A stretch of DNA of 24,042 nucleotides from a virus, in the IMG/VR virus record IMGVR_UViG_3300025286_000140, positions 1 through 24,042 of that record. One strand, given 5' to 3'. The notes under the pieces are model-generated. The model saw nothing but the letters and a program-made list of their open reading frames with translations. It searched no databases and was not told where the DNA came from. This document shows positions 10,967 to 19,085 of this stretch, in pieces. Position numbers and translations under genes: made by a program. The number at the start of each line of letters is the position of its first letter. Positions within the stretch are counted from its first letter, which is position 1.

Positions 10967-12460
10967 TCACAACAAATAGTGCTTTGGCGTTTGTGGCTCC
11001 ACGAGCACTAATTTTTCCTTCGCGCGGGTGGTGGCCACGTAAAAAACTCGGGATTCATCGTCTGGATTTCGCTGATAACTGTCGTAAACTCGGGAAGATA
11101 GGTCAGTTAATAACAAGACGTTCGTTGCTTCCCCTCCTTTGGCCGAGTGAATAGTGGACAAATGGATCCGTGGTGTTCGGGTAATCTTCTCTCCACGTCT
11201 AAGCATTGCTCGTATGTAACTGATTTCATTAAGATTAATGGCTGTAAACGTGTCGTACCACACCGCTTCGCCGAGCTCAGGGACATAGCCGCGGAGCTGG
11301 GCTAACGAAATATCACCCTGTTCATCAAGGTTTTCTAACAAGTCGGGTACTTTTAGCTTGCGGATGTACTTCAAAAGAGTGACCGCATCACCAATACTGA
11401 CAACTTGTCCGTTACGCAGACGCTCCCAATTTTGAACCGCGTGAACTTTTTCGATGGCGATACTGTTTTGATGATTGATTTGGAAGAACCAACCTTCCGA
11501 TTTGCAATAATCCTTGAGCCGTTCGAGTAAATAATTGGTCCGAGCGAGCACGAGCCAGTCACCTTCCTCCATATCCACGGCATCGACATCGGGAACCCAT
11601 GTCACTTCCCCTTTTTCCTTCCGCGGAAGCCACTCTTTATGGATGCGGGAGCTCACCTGAGAGATACAACGGTGAGCCACTTGGTGAACACTCTGAGGCA
11701 CACGGTAGGATTGCTTCAAAATCATGGCGTTTTTAGAGTTTCGGATCAGATAATCGACATCGGCACCGGCCCAGCGGTAAATGGCTTGGTCATCGTCGCC
11801 TGCTAAGTAGATCCGATCTGCGTTTTCGCAGAGCTTACGCACCACCGACCACTGCAATGGAGATAAATCCTGCGCTTCATCGACAAACATGGCATCGAGA
11901 CTGGGGGCAACTCCCTCTTGGAGGAAGTCAGTGAGCATGTCGGTGTAGTCACGCAGGAGTCTTTCCTGCTTAAAAAGCTCTAAGCCCCGCGCAAATCGCT
12001 CCAGTTCGAACCAATTCACCATGTCTTCTACTTCTAACCACTGATCTTTGAGTGAAACCTCCCGGATCCGGGCTAAATTTTCGATGAAAAGCAGCCGGTC
12101 ATCGGAGGCCAGCCCCATAAGGTCGGTATCGCTAGTCCCATAAAGGCTCAGGTTAAGGTTAAGACGCTTGTTGAGTTCACTAATGGTCGTGCTACCGAGC
12201 ACACTGCTACGCGACAGCCCCAATTGTTGGAAGGCCAGCGAGTGCAGCGTCCGAAAGTAGGGCAGATCCCGGTTAGTAATGGAAAAACGGGCCATGGCAC
12301 GGTCTTTACCCTCCTGTGCGGCGCGTCGGGTGAACGTAAAGAAGCCAATCCGATCCGGTTCGGTCCCTTGTTCGAGCTCTTTTTCCACGAGCCCGAGTAA
12401 GGTGGTGGTTTTACCGGTCCCCGGTGGCCCCAGGATGATCTGGACACGAGACGGGAGCAT
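10967..12460 (-). CDS. UvrD/Rep-like superfamily 1A DNA helicase
   Basis: A 497-residue ATP-dependent helicase, likely translocating 3' to 5' by family analogy. Motif I GPPGTGKTTT is near residue 11, FFTFTRRAA is motif Ia, MFVDEAQDLSPLQW is motif II, YLAGDDDQAIYRWAGA is motif III, LKQSYRVP is motif IV, LSTIHSAKGGEATNVLLL is motif V and FYVATTRAKEKLVLV is motif VI. All catalytic motifs are present. The length is shorter than UvrD (about 720), as in phage members with reduced subdomains. Its ATG overlaps the primase stop in TAATG, so the two are co-translated. It probably unwinds DNA at the phage fork or in recombination; no DnaB-type helicase is visible here. Confidence 0.9.
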   Translation of the reverse strand: MLPSRVQIILGPPGTGKTTTLLGLVEKELEQGTEPDRIGFFTFTRRAAQEGKDRAMARFSITNRDLPYFRTLHSLAFQQLGLSRSSVLGSTTISELNKRLNLNLSLYGTSDTDLMGLASDDRLLFIENLARIREVSLKDQWLEVEDMVNWFELERFARGLELFKQERLLRDYTDMLTDFLQEGVAPSLDAMFVDEAQDLSPLQWSVVRKLCENADRIYLAGDDDQAIYRWAGADVDYLIRNSKNAMILKQSYRVPQSVHQVAHRCISQVSSRIHKEWLPRKEKGEVTWVPDVDAVDMEEGDWLVLARTNYLLERLKDYCKSEGWFFQINHQNSIAIEKVHAVQNWERLRNGQVVSIGDAVTLLKYIRKLKVPDLLENLDEQGDISLAQLRGYVPELGEAVWYDTFTAINLNEISYIRAMLRRGEKITRTPRIHLSTIHSAKGGEATNVLLLTDLSSRVYDSYQRNPDDESRVFYVATTRAKEKLVLVEPQTPKHYLL

Positions 12461-13983
12461 TAATTGAGGTCTTCTTCACTCTTTGGAAGGGTGAAAGGCT
12501 CTTTTTGTACGTCAAACTCTGGAATGTGCCAGACGTTGACGCCTTTTCCTTTGAGGTTAAAGAAGTGGGGCTTACCCCCCATGAACTTGAGCTTGGCCGA
12601 GAGCTTGTTGCGTGGGTATTCTTTGAAGTTACGACGGTGCAGGAAGTCCAATAAAGCGCCTAACTTGAAGTAAGTGCGACCCTCATGGGTCCATGCTTTA
12701 CGCATTAAGAGCTCATCGCGTTCTTTCGCGGGTCGCTCGGTGCAAAAAATCTCTAAAAGCTCCTCGAAATAGCCCGCCGTGCTCGCATCCTTGGGCATCT
12801 CGATAACGGTAAGGTTCTCTAACAGTTGATTGAGGACAGTACGCCACTCGGTTTCGCGTAATTTAGGTGGCAACGTGTTCAAAGCATCCATGCATTTGCG
12901 CTGAAAACGGACTTGATTGAGCAGTTCTTCGGTCTCTAGCTCTAACCTCCCGTCTTCTACGTCCAGAAACCACACAGGAGGCTCGCTATCCTGTTTTGTG
13001 AGGTTACTGAATAGAGGCATACCTCCGCTGTTTCCGATGCCGTAGCGGCGCGTACGGCACACTGGTGAGTTGCAATGGCCAGAGATGGGCTGGTCGTTGC
13101 ATTTATAGAAGTAGTCTTTCTTTTGTAGTTGCTTGGCCACCGCCAAAACTTCCTGAGAACTTAGGGGCGGTTGCATGTGTTCATGGTTAACTTGCTCTAA
13201 TCGCTTTTGCCATTCGTCGGGGAACTTCTTGCGGAGGAAAACGCCCAGGTTAAAGAGTCCTGAGTTCCGCATGCCGCGGGGAAAGCCCTGGGCAATGAGA
13301 TGTTGCAAACAGGGTGGGGCATGTTCCAACCATTCCAGTTCTTTTAGGAGTGGAGCAGGGTCAAGTTCACCCAACCCTTCCTCAGTTAGGGAAATCTTTT
13401 CCACATAATCCAAAAATTCTTGGGGAGAAAACACTTCCCCCGTGGGTCCGAAGCCATAACGGGTGGTGTTCTCACCCCCGAAGTAGGGCATGTTGAGGGT
13501 GCTGCCACGATCTCCACGGTCCAGCAGCAATTGGGATTGCTTGGGAAAGATCTCCGCTTGACCAAAGCCAATGGCTGCAGCCACTTGCCGCAGTTTCTGT
13601 TGCATGCTTAACGCCGGAACGGGGTCAAACACAAACAGATATAAGTGTGCACCTCCACTTTTAGAACGACAGACAACGAGGGGGAGCTTGAATTTTTTGA
13701 GCTTGCGAGCTAACGCCTTATGGTCAAGCTGCTCATACTCATCAATATCGATAGCGCCCCAGACACAGCAATTGTCTTCGTTAATAGGTACGAAGCCAAC
13801 GCTCTGTTCGCCACGGAGGTGTTTCTGCCACAACTCCCGCAGCAACTCACGAGTGAGCCGCTGTGAGATTGTGACATTTTTACCATTGGCCTTACCGTCT
13901 TCCCGTCGTTCTTTTGTTGGAGTGAATGTGCCATACGCCTGTTTCAGCCCAGCAAATCGCTGGGCAAAGTCATCCTCAAGCAT
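12460..13983 (-). CDS. Archaeo-eukaryotic-type primase (TOTE-like AEP) with PriL-like cysteines
   Basis: A 507-residue primase. AEP motif I is GAIDIDEY (D79, D81), motif II is SKSGGAH (H113), and AEIFPKQ (143-149) is a further hallmark of the TOTE-type branch, with LLLDRGDRGSTLNMPYFGG after it. A following helical domain has C225 in PPCLQHLIAQGFPRGMRNSG and three more cysteines in YKCNDQPISGHCNSPVCRTR (C295, C304, C309), the spacing expected of a PriL-like iron-sulfur domain. Such enzymes make primers on single-stranded DNA. The C-terminal 180 residues are unassigned. GAGTG provides a weak ribosome site. The gene lies between a possible ssDNA-binding protein and the SF1 helicase. The other TOTE conflict-system components are absent, so this is a replication gene. 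Confidence 0.8.
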   Translation of the reverse strand: MLEDDFAQRFAGLKQAYGTFTPTKERREDGKANGKNVTISQRLTRELLRELWQKHLRGEQSVGFVPINEDNCCVWGAIDIDEYEQLDHKALARKLKKFKLPLVVCRSKSGGAHLYLFVFDPVPALSMQQKLRQVAAAIGFGQAEIFPKQSQLLLDRGDRGSTLNMPYFGGENTTRYGFGPTGEVFSPQEFLDYVEKISLTEEGLGELDPAPLLKELEWLEHAPPCLQHLIAQGFPRGMRNSGLFNLGVFLRKKFPDEWQKRLEQVNHEHMQPPLSSQEVLAVAKQLQKKDYFYKCNDQPISGHCNSPVCRTRRYGIGNSGGMPLFSNLTKQDSEPPVWFLDVEDGRLELETEELLNQVRFQRKCMDALNTLPPKLRETEWRTVLNQLLENLTVIEMPKDASTAGYFEELLEIFCTERPAKERDELLMRKAWTHEGRTYFKLGALLDFLHRRNFKEYPRNKLSAKLKFMGGKPHFFNLKGKGVNVWHIPEFDVQKEPFTLPKSEEDLN

Positions 13984-13995
13984 GTCACTCTAATT

Positions 13996-14763
13996 CTAAA
14001 AGGCATCGGGAAGGTCTGAGCCTCCGTTCTCTAACGGGTCTTCACGGGGGACTACCGTGCCACTCTGCAAAACGTCACGGAATTCCCGCGCACTTTGAAT
14101 GGTGTCTGGTTCAGTAGGCCCACTCCGATTAACCACAAAGTTGTACCAAACGCCCTGATCGTTCTGACGAATGGTCGTGGTCAGAGCGTAGGTGTAGGCA
14201 AAGATAGGAGCCATGCGTACACCTTGGCTCGTTTTCATTCGAGCTTGTCGCATCATGGAGTTCCATCGCCGCGCTACCGTGAGATTGGTTTTATCAAACG
14301 GAATCAAGGCCGGTTCTTCACCCTCCTCGGTGAGAAGCAAACAGTAGTACTGCGCTGTCTCCACGATTTGGTTCGAGCCAAGTAACCACTGGCCTCTATC
14401 GTCCTGTTTGCATTGCTTCAGGATCGAAGCATCAGGATGACGGTCTACAATACCGCCGCCGCTTTCCCGTGGAATCCATTCGATGAATTCCTTTTGAATT
14501 TTGCAGGGTACGATGGATAGTCCAGTTTCTCCTGGCCATGTCACGTTAGACAGATTGTTATGCAGCATGCCAGGTTCGGCACTTTCTACGTAACGATCAG
14601 CCCCCTTCATCACTTGAGGGGATTGAGGTTGTAGGATCCGCAGAAAGGGAATAGCAAAGTCTTCACTCCCTGCTTCCTCTAAACCAGTTTCTCCCTCGAC
14701 AAGATCATCGTCAAAAATGGCGATGCTATTGTCCGTCTTAGTTACTAAGTCTTTTTCAGCCAT
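13996..14763 (-). CDS. Replication-module protein, possible ssDNA-binding protein
   Basis: A 255-residue protein. The N-terminus is acidic (IAIFDDDLVEGETGLEEAGS), followed by EDFAIPFLRILQPQSPQVMK and a large probably beta-rich middle (GETGLSIVPCKIQKEFIEWI, YYCLLLTEEG, WYNFVVNRSGP). The C-terminus ends SDLPDAF: acidic residues and a terminal Phe, the arrangement found at the tips of bacterial SSB and T7 gp2.5, where it recruits replication partners. With the primase directly downstream, a ssDNA-binding role is a reasonable inference; no OB-fold signature can be proven by eye. Start and upstream stop overlap in TAATG. Confidence 0.5.
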   Translation of the reverse strand: MAEKDLVTKTDNSIAIFDDDLVEGETGLEEAGSEDFAIPFLRILQPQSPQVMKGADRYVESAEPGMLHNNLSNVTWPGETGLSIVPCKIQKEFIEWIPRESGGGIVDRHPDASILKQCKQDDRGQWLLGSNQIVETAQYYCLLLTEEGEEPALIPFDKTNLTVARRWNSMMRQARMKTSQGVRMAPIFAYTYALTTTIRQNDQGVWYNFVVNRSGPTEPDTIQSAREFRDVLQSGTVVPREDPLENGGSDLPDAF

Positions 14764-15332
14764 TAACTTTTCCTCGTTATCTTGGTGCGGCTACCTCGAA
14801 AGGTGCCGAATAGATCATCGGGGACATCCCTCCCGGCCTCAAGCTCCGTTCGAATGAACTTCTTTAAGGTACTGGGGTGGACGGCCTCTTTGATTTCAGG
14901 TTGCAATCCTCGCGCACGAAGATCGCTAATAATTAACCCCGCCTCGTTATGCTCGTTGCGACCAAACTTAATCGTGACTTGATTCTTGATCAGGTCACCG
15001 TGGCCGTGGTCAGCGAGCCATGCCAACGCTTCGGGGGCTCTCTCGGCAGAGATATGTGCGTTGATGAATTCAGTGATGGTAATAAAGCTACCATCTGCCA
15101 AGCCCAATTCTAAAAACCCTGCTTCTAGCATGGCTTCAGGTAGCAACGTTTCCGATACCAAGCGCAATTCTGCCTTGGCCTCTTTCAATTCTTTTTCAAG
15201 ATCCGCTACCTTGCGTTCCAACTCCAATTGTTGATTGGCAAAGGTGGATACATTGCTAAGTTCTGTGCTCGGGATATCCGTTACTTCTTCTAGGGGGTAT
15301 GCCGGTGCAGTCAGTTCGTCAAAGTCAGACAT
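14763..15332 (-). CDS. Conserved phage protein with N-terminal coiled coil
   Basis: A 189-residue protein. Residues about 33-65 are a heptad-rich helix (LELERKVADLEKELKEAKAE). After it come TLLPEAMLEAGFLELGLADG, WLADHGHGDLIKNQVTIKFG and VHPSTLKKFIRTELEAGRD with DLFGTFRGSRTKIT. I know this LLPEAM...HGDLIK...HPSTLK pattern as a widespread phage protein in replication regions, with no settled function. The coiled coil suggests oligomerisation. It overlaps its upstream neighbour by 8 bases and its downstream neighbour by 1 base, so the stoichiometry of the three products is probably linked. Confidence 0.65.
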   Translation of the reverse strand: MSDFDELTAPAYPLEEVTDIPSTELSNVSTFANQQLELERKVADLEKELKEAKAELRLVSETLLPEAMLEAGFLELGLADGSFITITEFINAHISAERAPEALAWLADHGHGDLIKNQVTIKFGRNEHNEAGLIISDLRARGLQPEIKEAVHPSTLKKFIRTELEAGRDVPDDLFGTFRGSRTKITRKS

Positions 15333-15666
15333 GTAGGTCTCCCGTCAATTCCTCGGTGCGTTGGTGAATGTCCACGGCCACTGGGTAGTAGTCCCGCTCC
15401 TGGCGGTCCCACTTCAACAGATTGAATCGTCCTTGGTTAATGTTTGCAGCAATCGCGCAAGCCAGACCAATGGCAGCGGGGTCTCCCATCAACAAGAGGT
15501 AGTCATCGTCATCAAACTTACTGAGCCGTTGTCGTATGCGACGAACAGCAGGAGCAGGCGTGATTTGGATGTTGGTTCGGGGCTCTAGTAAAACTTCTAA
15601 GGAACCAAACCGACGTGCCGAAGTGACGTTGCGTCCTTCCGCTTCTTGAACCACGAAAACAGTCAT
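15325..15666 (-). CDS. Conserved phage protein, first gene of the replication module
   Basis: A 113-residue protein. It contains GRNVTSARRFGSLEVLLEPR, a basic segment (PAPAVRRIRQRL), FDDDDYLLLMGDPAAIGLAC and LLKWDRQERDYYPVAVDI. DDDYLLLMGDPAAIG and LLKWDRQE are, as I recall, conserved in small phage proteins of marine origin with no assigned function; the MGDP segment is not a known nucleotide-binding motif. It is promoter-proximal: a leftward promoter lies at 15708-15736. The purine-rich leader ATTAGAGAGATAGAG precedes the ATG and serves as ribosome site. Confidence 0.65.
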   Translation of the reverse strand: MTVFVVQEAEGRNVTSARRFGSLEVLLEPRTNIQITPAPAVRRIRQRLSKFDDDDYLLLMGDPAAIGLACAIAANINQGRFNLLKWDRQERDYYPVAVDIHQRTEELTGDLHV

Positions 15667-15707
15667 CTCTATCTCTCTAATGGGGCGTTTCTAATTTCTG
15701 GAAAAGA

Positions 15708-15736
15708 ACGATAGAACAGGCCCGAAAAAAAGTAAA
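15708..15736 (-). promoter_or_regulatory. Leftward promoter of the replication module
   Basis: Minus strand TTTACT (15736-15731), 17 bp, TATCGT (15713-15708), 42 bp before the start at 15666. The 9-mer CTTTACTTT (minus strand 15737-15729) covers the -35 box. The -10 match is moderate. Confidence 0.5.
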
Positions 15737-15742
15737 GACCTT

Positions 15743-15771
15743 TTGCAAAGAAACCTCGTGGCGGCGATAAT
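15743..15771 (+). promoter_or_regulatory. Rightward promoter of the SNF2-type helicase gene
   Basis: TTGCAA (15743-15748), 17 bp, GATAAT (15766-15771), 15 bp before the ATG at 15786. The leader is therefore very short and the ribosome site weak (AGAAAG). It is divergent from the replication-module promoter, with the two -35 boxes only 6 bp apart, so one regulator could control both directions. Confidence 0.6.
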
Positions 15772-15785
15772 GGTCATTAGAAAGC

Positions 15786-17231
15786 ATGAAGTATTTGTTC
15801 AAAACGGAGCCGTACCAGCACCAACGCGATGCGTTGCAACTTTCTTGGAAAGCTGACGCGTTTGCCTTGTTCATGGAGATGGGGACCGGTAAGAGCAAGG
15901 TGCTTATTGATAATCTTGCCATCCTGTTTGGCCGGGGAGCTGTCACAGCGGCTTTGATCGTAGCTCCCAAAGGGGTGTATCGAAACTGGGCGGCACAAGA
16001 AATCCCCATTCATTTACCCGATGCCATTCAGCGAGAGGTTGCGGTGTGGTCACCCTCTCCACGTAAGGCCGAGCGCATGGCCCTGGAACAGGTGTTCACA
16101 TCAAGTCCGGACACGCTCAAAATTTTGATCATGAACGTGGAGGCGTTTAGTACCCAGAAAGGTACGGATTTTGCTCAACGGTTCATTCTGGCTCACCGTG
16201 TGCTTCTTACCGTGGATGAGTCCACGACGATCAAGAATCCCAAGGCTCGACGTACTAAGACGCTGATGAAGCTCGCTATAAATGCACCTTACCGGCGTAT
16301 CTTGACCGGCTTCCCAATCACTCAGTCCCCACTCGATCTCTACAGTCAGGCAGAGCTCTTGGCCCCCAACATGTTGGGTTACACCTCGTTCTTCTCTTTT
16401 CAGAACCGCTACGCTCAGATCATTAACAGACAATTGGCCCAGCGTACCTTCCGTCAAGTGGTGGGCTACCAGAACATGGAGGAGTTATCGGAGAAGGTGG
16501 GACACTTTTCATATCGGGTGCTGAAGAAAGACTGCCTGGATTTACCGGACAAGGTGTATCAGCGCCGGGAAGTAGCTCTCACTCCGGAACAAAAGCGTGT
16601 CTATAAAGAGTTACAGGAGTACGCCATCGCTGAACTGGAAGGGGCTGAGATGGTGTCGGTCAATTCGGTATTGACGCAACTGCTGCGGTTACATCAAGTG
16701 GTCTGTGGCTACGTTAAGAACGACAGTGGTGAAGAGGTGGAGATCCCCAACCAACGCATGGATGAGTTGATGAGTGTGCTGGAAGAGATGCGGGGCAAGG
16801 TCATTATCTGGGCCAACTACCGTCACGACATTAAAAGCATCGTTAACCTCCTGCAAAAGACCTACGGCGCTGAGTCCGTGGCTTCGTACTTTGGGGACAC
16901 CCCGAGCGAGGAGCGCCAGGAAATTATCACGCGCTTTCAGGATCCAGACTCGAAGCTCAACTATTTTGTCGGTAACACCCAGACCGGGGGCTACGGCATC
17001 ACGCTGACCCAGGCACAGAACGTAGTCTATTACTCCAACAACTTTGACTTAGAGAAACGGCTGCAGTCGGAGGACCGAGCGCATCGAATTGGTCAGACCA
17101 ACAAGGTGACCTACGTGGATCTGGTAGCGAAGGACACGGTGGACGAGAAAATAGTAAAGGCGTTGCGGAACAAATTGAACCTAGCGCAGGAAGTGCTAGG
17201 CGATGAAAAGTGGAGGGAGTGGATAAAATAA
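15786..17231 (+). CDS. SNF2-family superfamily 2 helicase/ATPase
   Basis: A 481-residue DNA-dependent ATPase. The N-terminus has a Q-motif-like YQHQRDALQLSW, motif I MEMGTGKSKV, motif Ia LIVAPKGVYRNW, motif II TVDESTTIKN (DEST where many have DEAH), motif III LTGFPITQ. The second domain has GKVIIWANYRHDI, the motif V region GYGITLTQAQNVVYYSNNFD and motif VI QSEDRAHRIGQ. All are intact, and no extra nuclease or binding domain is fused. SNF2 ATPases translocate on duplex DNA; phage versions are thought to remodel replication or recombination intermediates. The gene stands alone, divergent from the leftward replication module, and is followed by a separate promoter. Confidence 0.9.
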   Translation: MKYLFKTEPYQHQRDALQLSWKADAFALFMEMGTGKSKVLIDNLAILFGRGAVTAALIVAPKGVYRNWAAQEIPIHLPDAIQREVAVWSPSPRKAERMALEQVFTSSPDTLKILIMNVEAFSTQKGTDFAQRFILAHRVLLTVDESTTIKNPKARRTKTLMKLAINAPYRRILTGFPITQSPLDLYSQAELLAPNMLGYTSFFSFQNRYAQIINRQLAQRTFRQVVGYQNMEELSEKVGHFSYRVLKKDCLDLPDKVYQRREVALTPEQKRVYKELQEYAIAELEGAEMVSVNSVLTQLLRLHQVVCGYVKNDSGEEVEIPNQRMDELMSVLEEMRGKVIIWANYRHDIKSIVNLLQKTYGAESVASYFGDTPSEERQEIITRFQDPDSKLNYFVGNTQTGGYGITLTQAQNVVYYSNNFDLEKRLQSEDRAHRIGQTNKVTYVDLVAKDTVDEKIVKALRNKLNLAQEVLGDEKWREWIK

Positions 17232-17243
17232 ATTACAAACTGC

Positions 17244-17272
17244 TTTACTTTTGGTTTCCGATCTGGTAAGAT
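17244..17272 (+). promoter_or_regulatory. Promoter for the 17325-17879 pair
   Basis: TTTACT (17244-17249), 17 bp, TAAGAT (17267-17272). CTTTACTTT (17243-17251) covers the -35 box. Transcription would begin near 17279, which excludes the in-frame ATG at 17271 as start and supports the start at 17325. Confidence 0.65.
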
Positions 17273-17324
17273 GTCTTTGCCTACTGAAAATAGGCACGGT
17301 AATAAAAAGAGAAAGAGAGAAAGT

Positions 17325-17597
17325 ATGATTAAGAAAATTGAAAAACTTGAAAAAGAGTTAGGCTTAGAAATTGACGAACTGTGGTGGTCTGAGATGGACT
17401 ACGGATGGGTTTGTCATATCGATGCGCCCGAGGGTTGGGGGTTTGGATGTCAGTACCATGGCACCCCCTTCATTTTGAATGATCCAGATCGCAAGCTTTC
17501 AAAGACAAAGGTGTGGGATTTCGTCGAGCAGTACGCCCGACAAGAAGCCACTGAGTTATGCAAATGTGACTGTGGTTTTTGGGAGGAGGGTATTTAA
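17325..17597 (+). CDS. Small Trp/Cys-containing hypothetical protein
   Basis: A 90-residue protein that begins MIKKIEKLEKELGLEIDELW. The start at 17325 is chosen because the upstream promoter places the transcript start inside the longer frame, and AGAGAGAAAG precedes this ATG. The middle is aromatic (WWSEMDYGWVCHIDAPEGWG), and the end has closely spaced cysteines (CKCDCGFW). It resembles its downstream neighbour in layout: LW..., a GW[VW]C strand, a later Cys cluster. The two are probably distant paralogues, perhaps metal-binding. The neighbour starts immediately after this stop. Confidence 0.6.
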   Translation: MIKKIEKLEKELGLEIDELWWSEMDYGWVCHIDAPEGWGFGCQYHGTPFILNDPDRKLSKTKVWDFVEQYARQEATELCKCDCGFWEEGI

Positions 17598-17879
17598 ATG
17601 AAAAAACCTCGAACGAAAGCAGATATTTATAACCACCCCCTTGTGACAGAGCTTTGGAATGAGGGTGAAGACGGTTGGTGGTGTTCTCTCAAAACAGGCA
17701 ATCAATGGTGCGGCTGTCACACGATCCACGAATATACGATCAAGGATATTTGTGACGGTCTAATGGACGTTGAACCGTGTGAATGTAAGGAGTGTAAAGG
17801 GGAACCGTATTTCGATGTTTATCCTCTCTTTACTCGCAAACAAAAGGAACTCGCACGAGATCTACGGATTTATGGATGA
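17598..17879 (+). CDS. Small Trp/Cys-containing hypothetical protein, probable paralogue
   Basis: A 93-residue protein starting MKKPRTKADIYNHPLVTELW directly after the previous stop, with GGAGG 9 bases upstream. It has DGWWCSLKTGNQWCGCHTIH and a cysteine group CECKECKG, then a basic C-terminal helix (RKQKELARDLRIYG). Six cysteines and two histidines could hold one zinc ion. HP.V.ELW.EGEDGWW..L..G....H is a pattern I associate with small phage and bacterial proteins of unknown function. It is the end of the rightward unit; a hairpin terminator follows at 17889. Confidence 0.6.
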   Translation: MKKPRTKADIYNHPLVTELWNEGEDGWWCSLKTGNQWCGCHTIHEYTIKDICDGLMDVEPCECKECKGEPYFDVYPLFTRKQKELARDLRIYG

Positions 17880-17888
17880 AAAGGGGGA

Positions 17889-17917
17889 GCGGCCTTCGGG
17901 CCGCTTCACTATTTTTT
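17889..17917. terminator. Bidirectional hairpin terminator between convergent genes
   Basis: GCGGCC (17889-17894), loop TTCG, GGCCGC (17899-17904). The plus strand continues to a T6 run at 17912-17917 after 7 bases; on the minus strand the stem is followed by CCCCC and TTTT. Convergent genes end at 17879 and 17909. The T-runs are not adjacent to the stem, so efficiency may be moderate. Confidence 0.65.
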
Positions 17918-18127
17918 CTTGCCGCCCTTCGTCTGTTTGATGGACGGGTACTTCTTCTTCACTGCAGCACGCACCTTCTTCTTCTGTGCCGGTGTCCCGT
18001 GTTGAGACACCCGAGCCAGTGCGTTACGGGCATGGGACTTATCCTGAATGGGATAAGCCCTCTTCTTAGGCAGCGCAAAATTCTTAGGCTTGATCTTTTT
18101 GCGTGCCTTCGCCGTTAGTTTAGCCAC
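17909..18127 (-). CDS. Small basic protein with KRAYPIxDKSHARNALARVSQ motif
   Basis: A 72-residue, very basic protein. From GTG at 18127 it begins with AKLTAKARKKI, then FALPKKRAYPIQDKSHARNA and LARVSQHGTPAQKKKVRAAV, ending in a Lys-rich tail (KQTKGGKKK). I recognise this as a small conserved phage and bacterial domain (DUF6582-like) found near structural genes; its role is unknown, with binding to nucleic acid or to capsid proteins both plausible. The frame extends to a GTG at 18163, but AKLTAK is the usual family beginning. The start lies inside the last codons of the upstream gene. Confidence 0.65.
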   Translation of the reverse strand: MAKLTAKARKKIKPKNFALPKKRAYPIQDKSHARNALARVSQHGTPAQKKKVRAAVKKKYPSIKQTKGGKKK

Positions 18128-19082
18128 CTCCAGCACCGCGTCCCGCGAACCGTCCTGGACCACCTGCCGCGGCCTGTCTTCCTAACTGCCTTCTTGCTTG
18201 ACGTGGTGCCATGTAGTTCATGAAGTCTTGCCTTCTCTGTTGACCTACGGGTCCCTGCTGCCATTGGATGGGACGGCCACCGGCCATCGTCGGCTCACCA
18301 CCACGATTCATCATCAACGAGCCGATACCACTCCGATCCATGCTGCCAACGGCTGAGTAGGCAGGCTTGCCCATCGCGCGTTCCATGCCTTTGCTTTCAT
18401 TGCGACGATCTTGCAAGTTTTGCAGCATAGGACCCCGGTTACGTGCGCCTAACGATTCATCAAGACGTGCGTTGTATCCCTGAGTCATTGGGCCACCGGC
18501 CTGAAAGCCTCCGCCTATAGGTGGTCCCATGGGTCCACTACCTCCTTGGCCTTGAGCACCAGTCCAACTTTGCTGCCCATATTGTTGGGGCATCGTGAAA
18601 GGGTTAGCTCTGGCGGGAGGAACAGTTCCTCCAAACTGCATGCCTAAGCCTAGGTCCAGCAACCGATCTTCTCCTCCCCCGATGTCCATGTCCTCTTCCA
18701 TGACCATGGACGCAACCTTATCGCTAATAGCATTCGCGAGGTTCATCGCTTCTTCAGGGGAGGGAGCCATACCGACAATGGCGCTCGCTACCTGAGTGGC
18801 GGCTTCTTCTGTGCTGGCCTCTTCGCCTAACGCAGCGTCCTCCGCCATGATGTCTTCATTAACGAGCTCTTCACCCATAAGACCTGCCATGGCGTCTGCC
18901 CCAGGAGGCATGCCCATTTCGGGGGGCATCATTGGGGGAGGAGCACCCATCGGAGGACCCCCCGGCATGGGCGGAGGTCCACCCATTTCTGGAGGTGGCC
19001 CACCCATACCTGGAGGAGCACCACCGCCTAAAGCTTCAGGGGCTCCTAGTGTTCGAATTTCATCTAATGGATTTAAGGCCAT
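18120..19082 (-). CDS. Gly/Pro/Met-rich probable virion-associated protein
   Basis: A 320-residue low-complexity protein. Residues 20-60 are Gly/Pro/Met repeats (PPEMGGPPPMPGGPPMGAPP), residues 70-135 an acidic, alanine-rich helical segment (EEASTEEAATQVASAIVGMA), and the C-terminal half is Gln/Gly/Arg-rich and basic. GAGGTG, provided by the last codons of the upstream gene, precedes the ATG. No enzyme or known structural domain is visible. Its position within the late-type leftward run and its disordered composition suggest a structural or assembly protein, by inference. It shares proline/glycine character with both ends of the 855-residue neighbour. Confidence 0.55.
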   Translation of the reverse strand: MALNPLDEIRTLGAPEALGGGAPPGMGGPPPEMGGPPPMPGGPPMGAPPPMMPPEMGMPPGADAMAGLMGEELVNEDIMAEDAALGEEASTEEAATQVASAIVGMAPSPEEAMNLANAISDKVASMVMEEDMDIGGGEDRLLDLGLGMQFGGTVPPARANPFTMPQQYGQQSWTGAQGQGGSGPMGPPIGGGFQAGGPMTQGYNARLDESLGARNRGPMLQNLQDRRNESKGMERAMGKPAYSAVGSMDRSGIGSLMMNRGGEPTMAGGRPIQWQQGPVGQQRRQDFMNYMAPRQARRQLGRQAAAGGPGRFAGRGAGGG

Positions 19083-19085
19083 GAT

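Noticed and set aside
12460-13983. Complete TOTE conflict (defence) system
   Set aside because: Only the primase domain is TOTE-like. The characteristic fused helicase and endonuclease parts are not in the protein, and the gene is embedded in a replication operon.
17271-17324. Upstream ATG extension of the 17325 gene
   Set aside because: The ATG overlaps the -10 box of a good promoter, so it would not be in the transcript.
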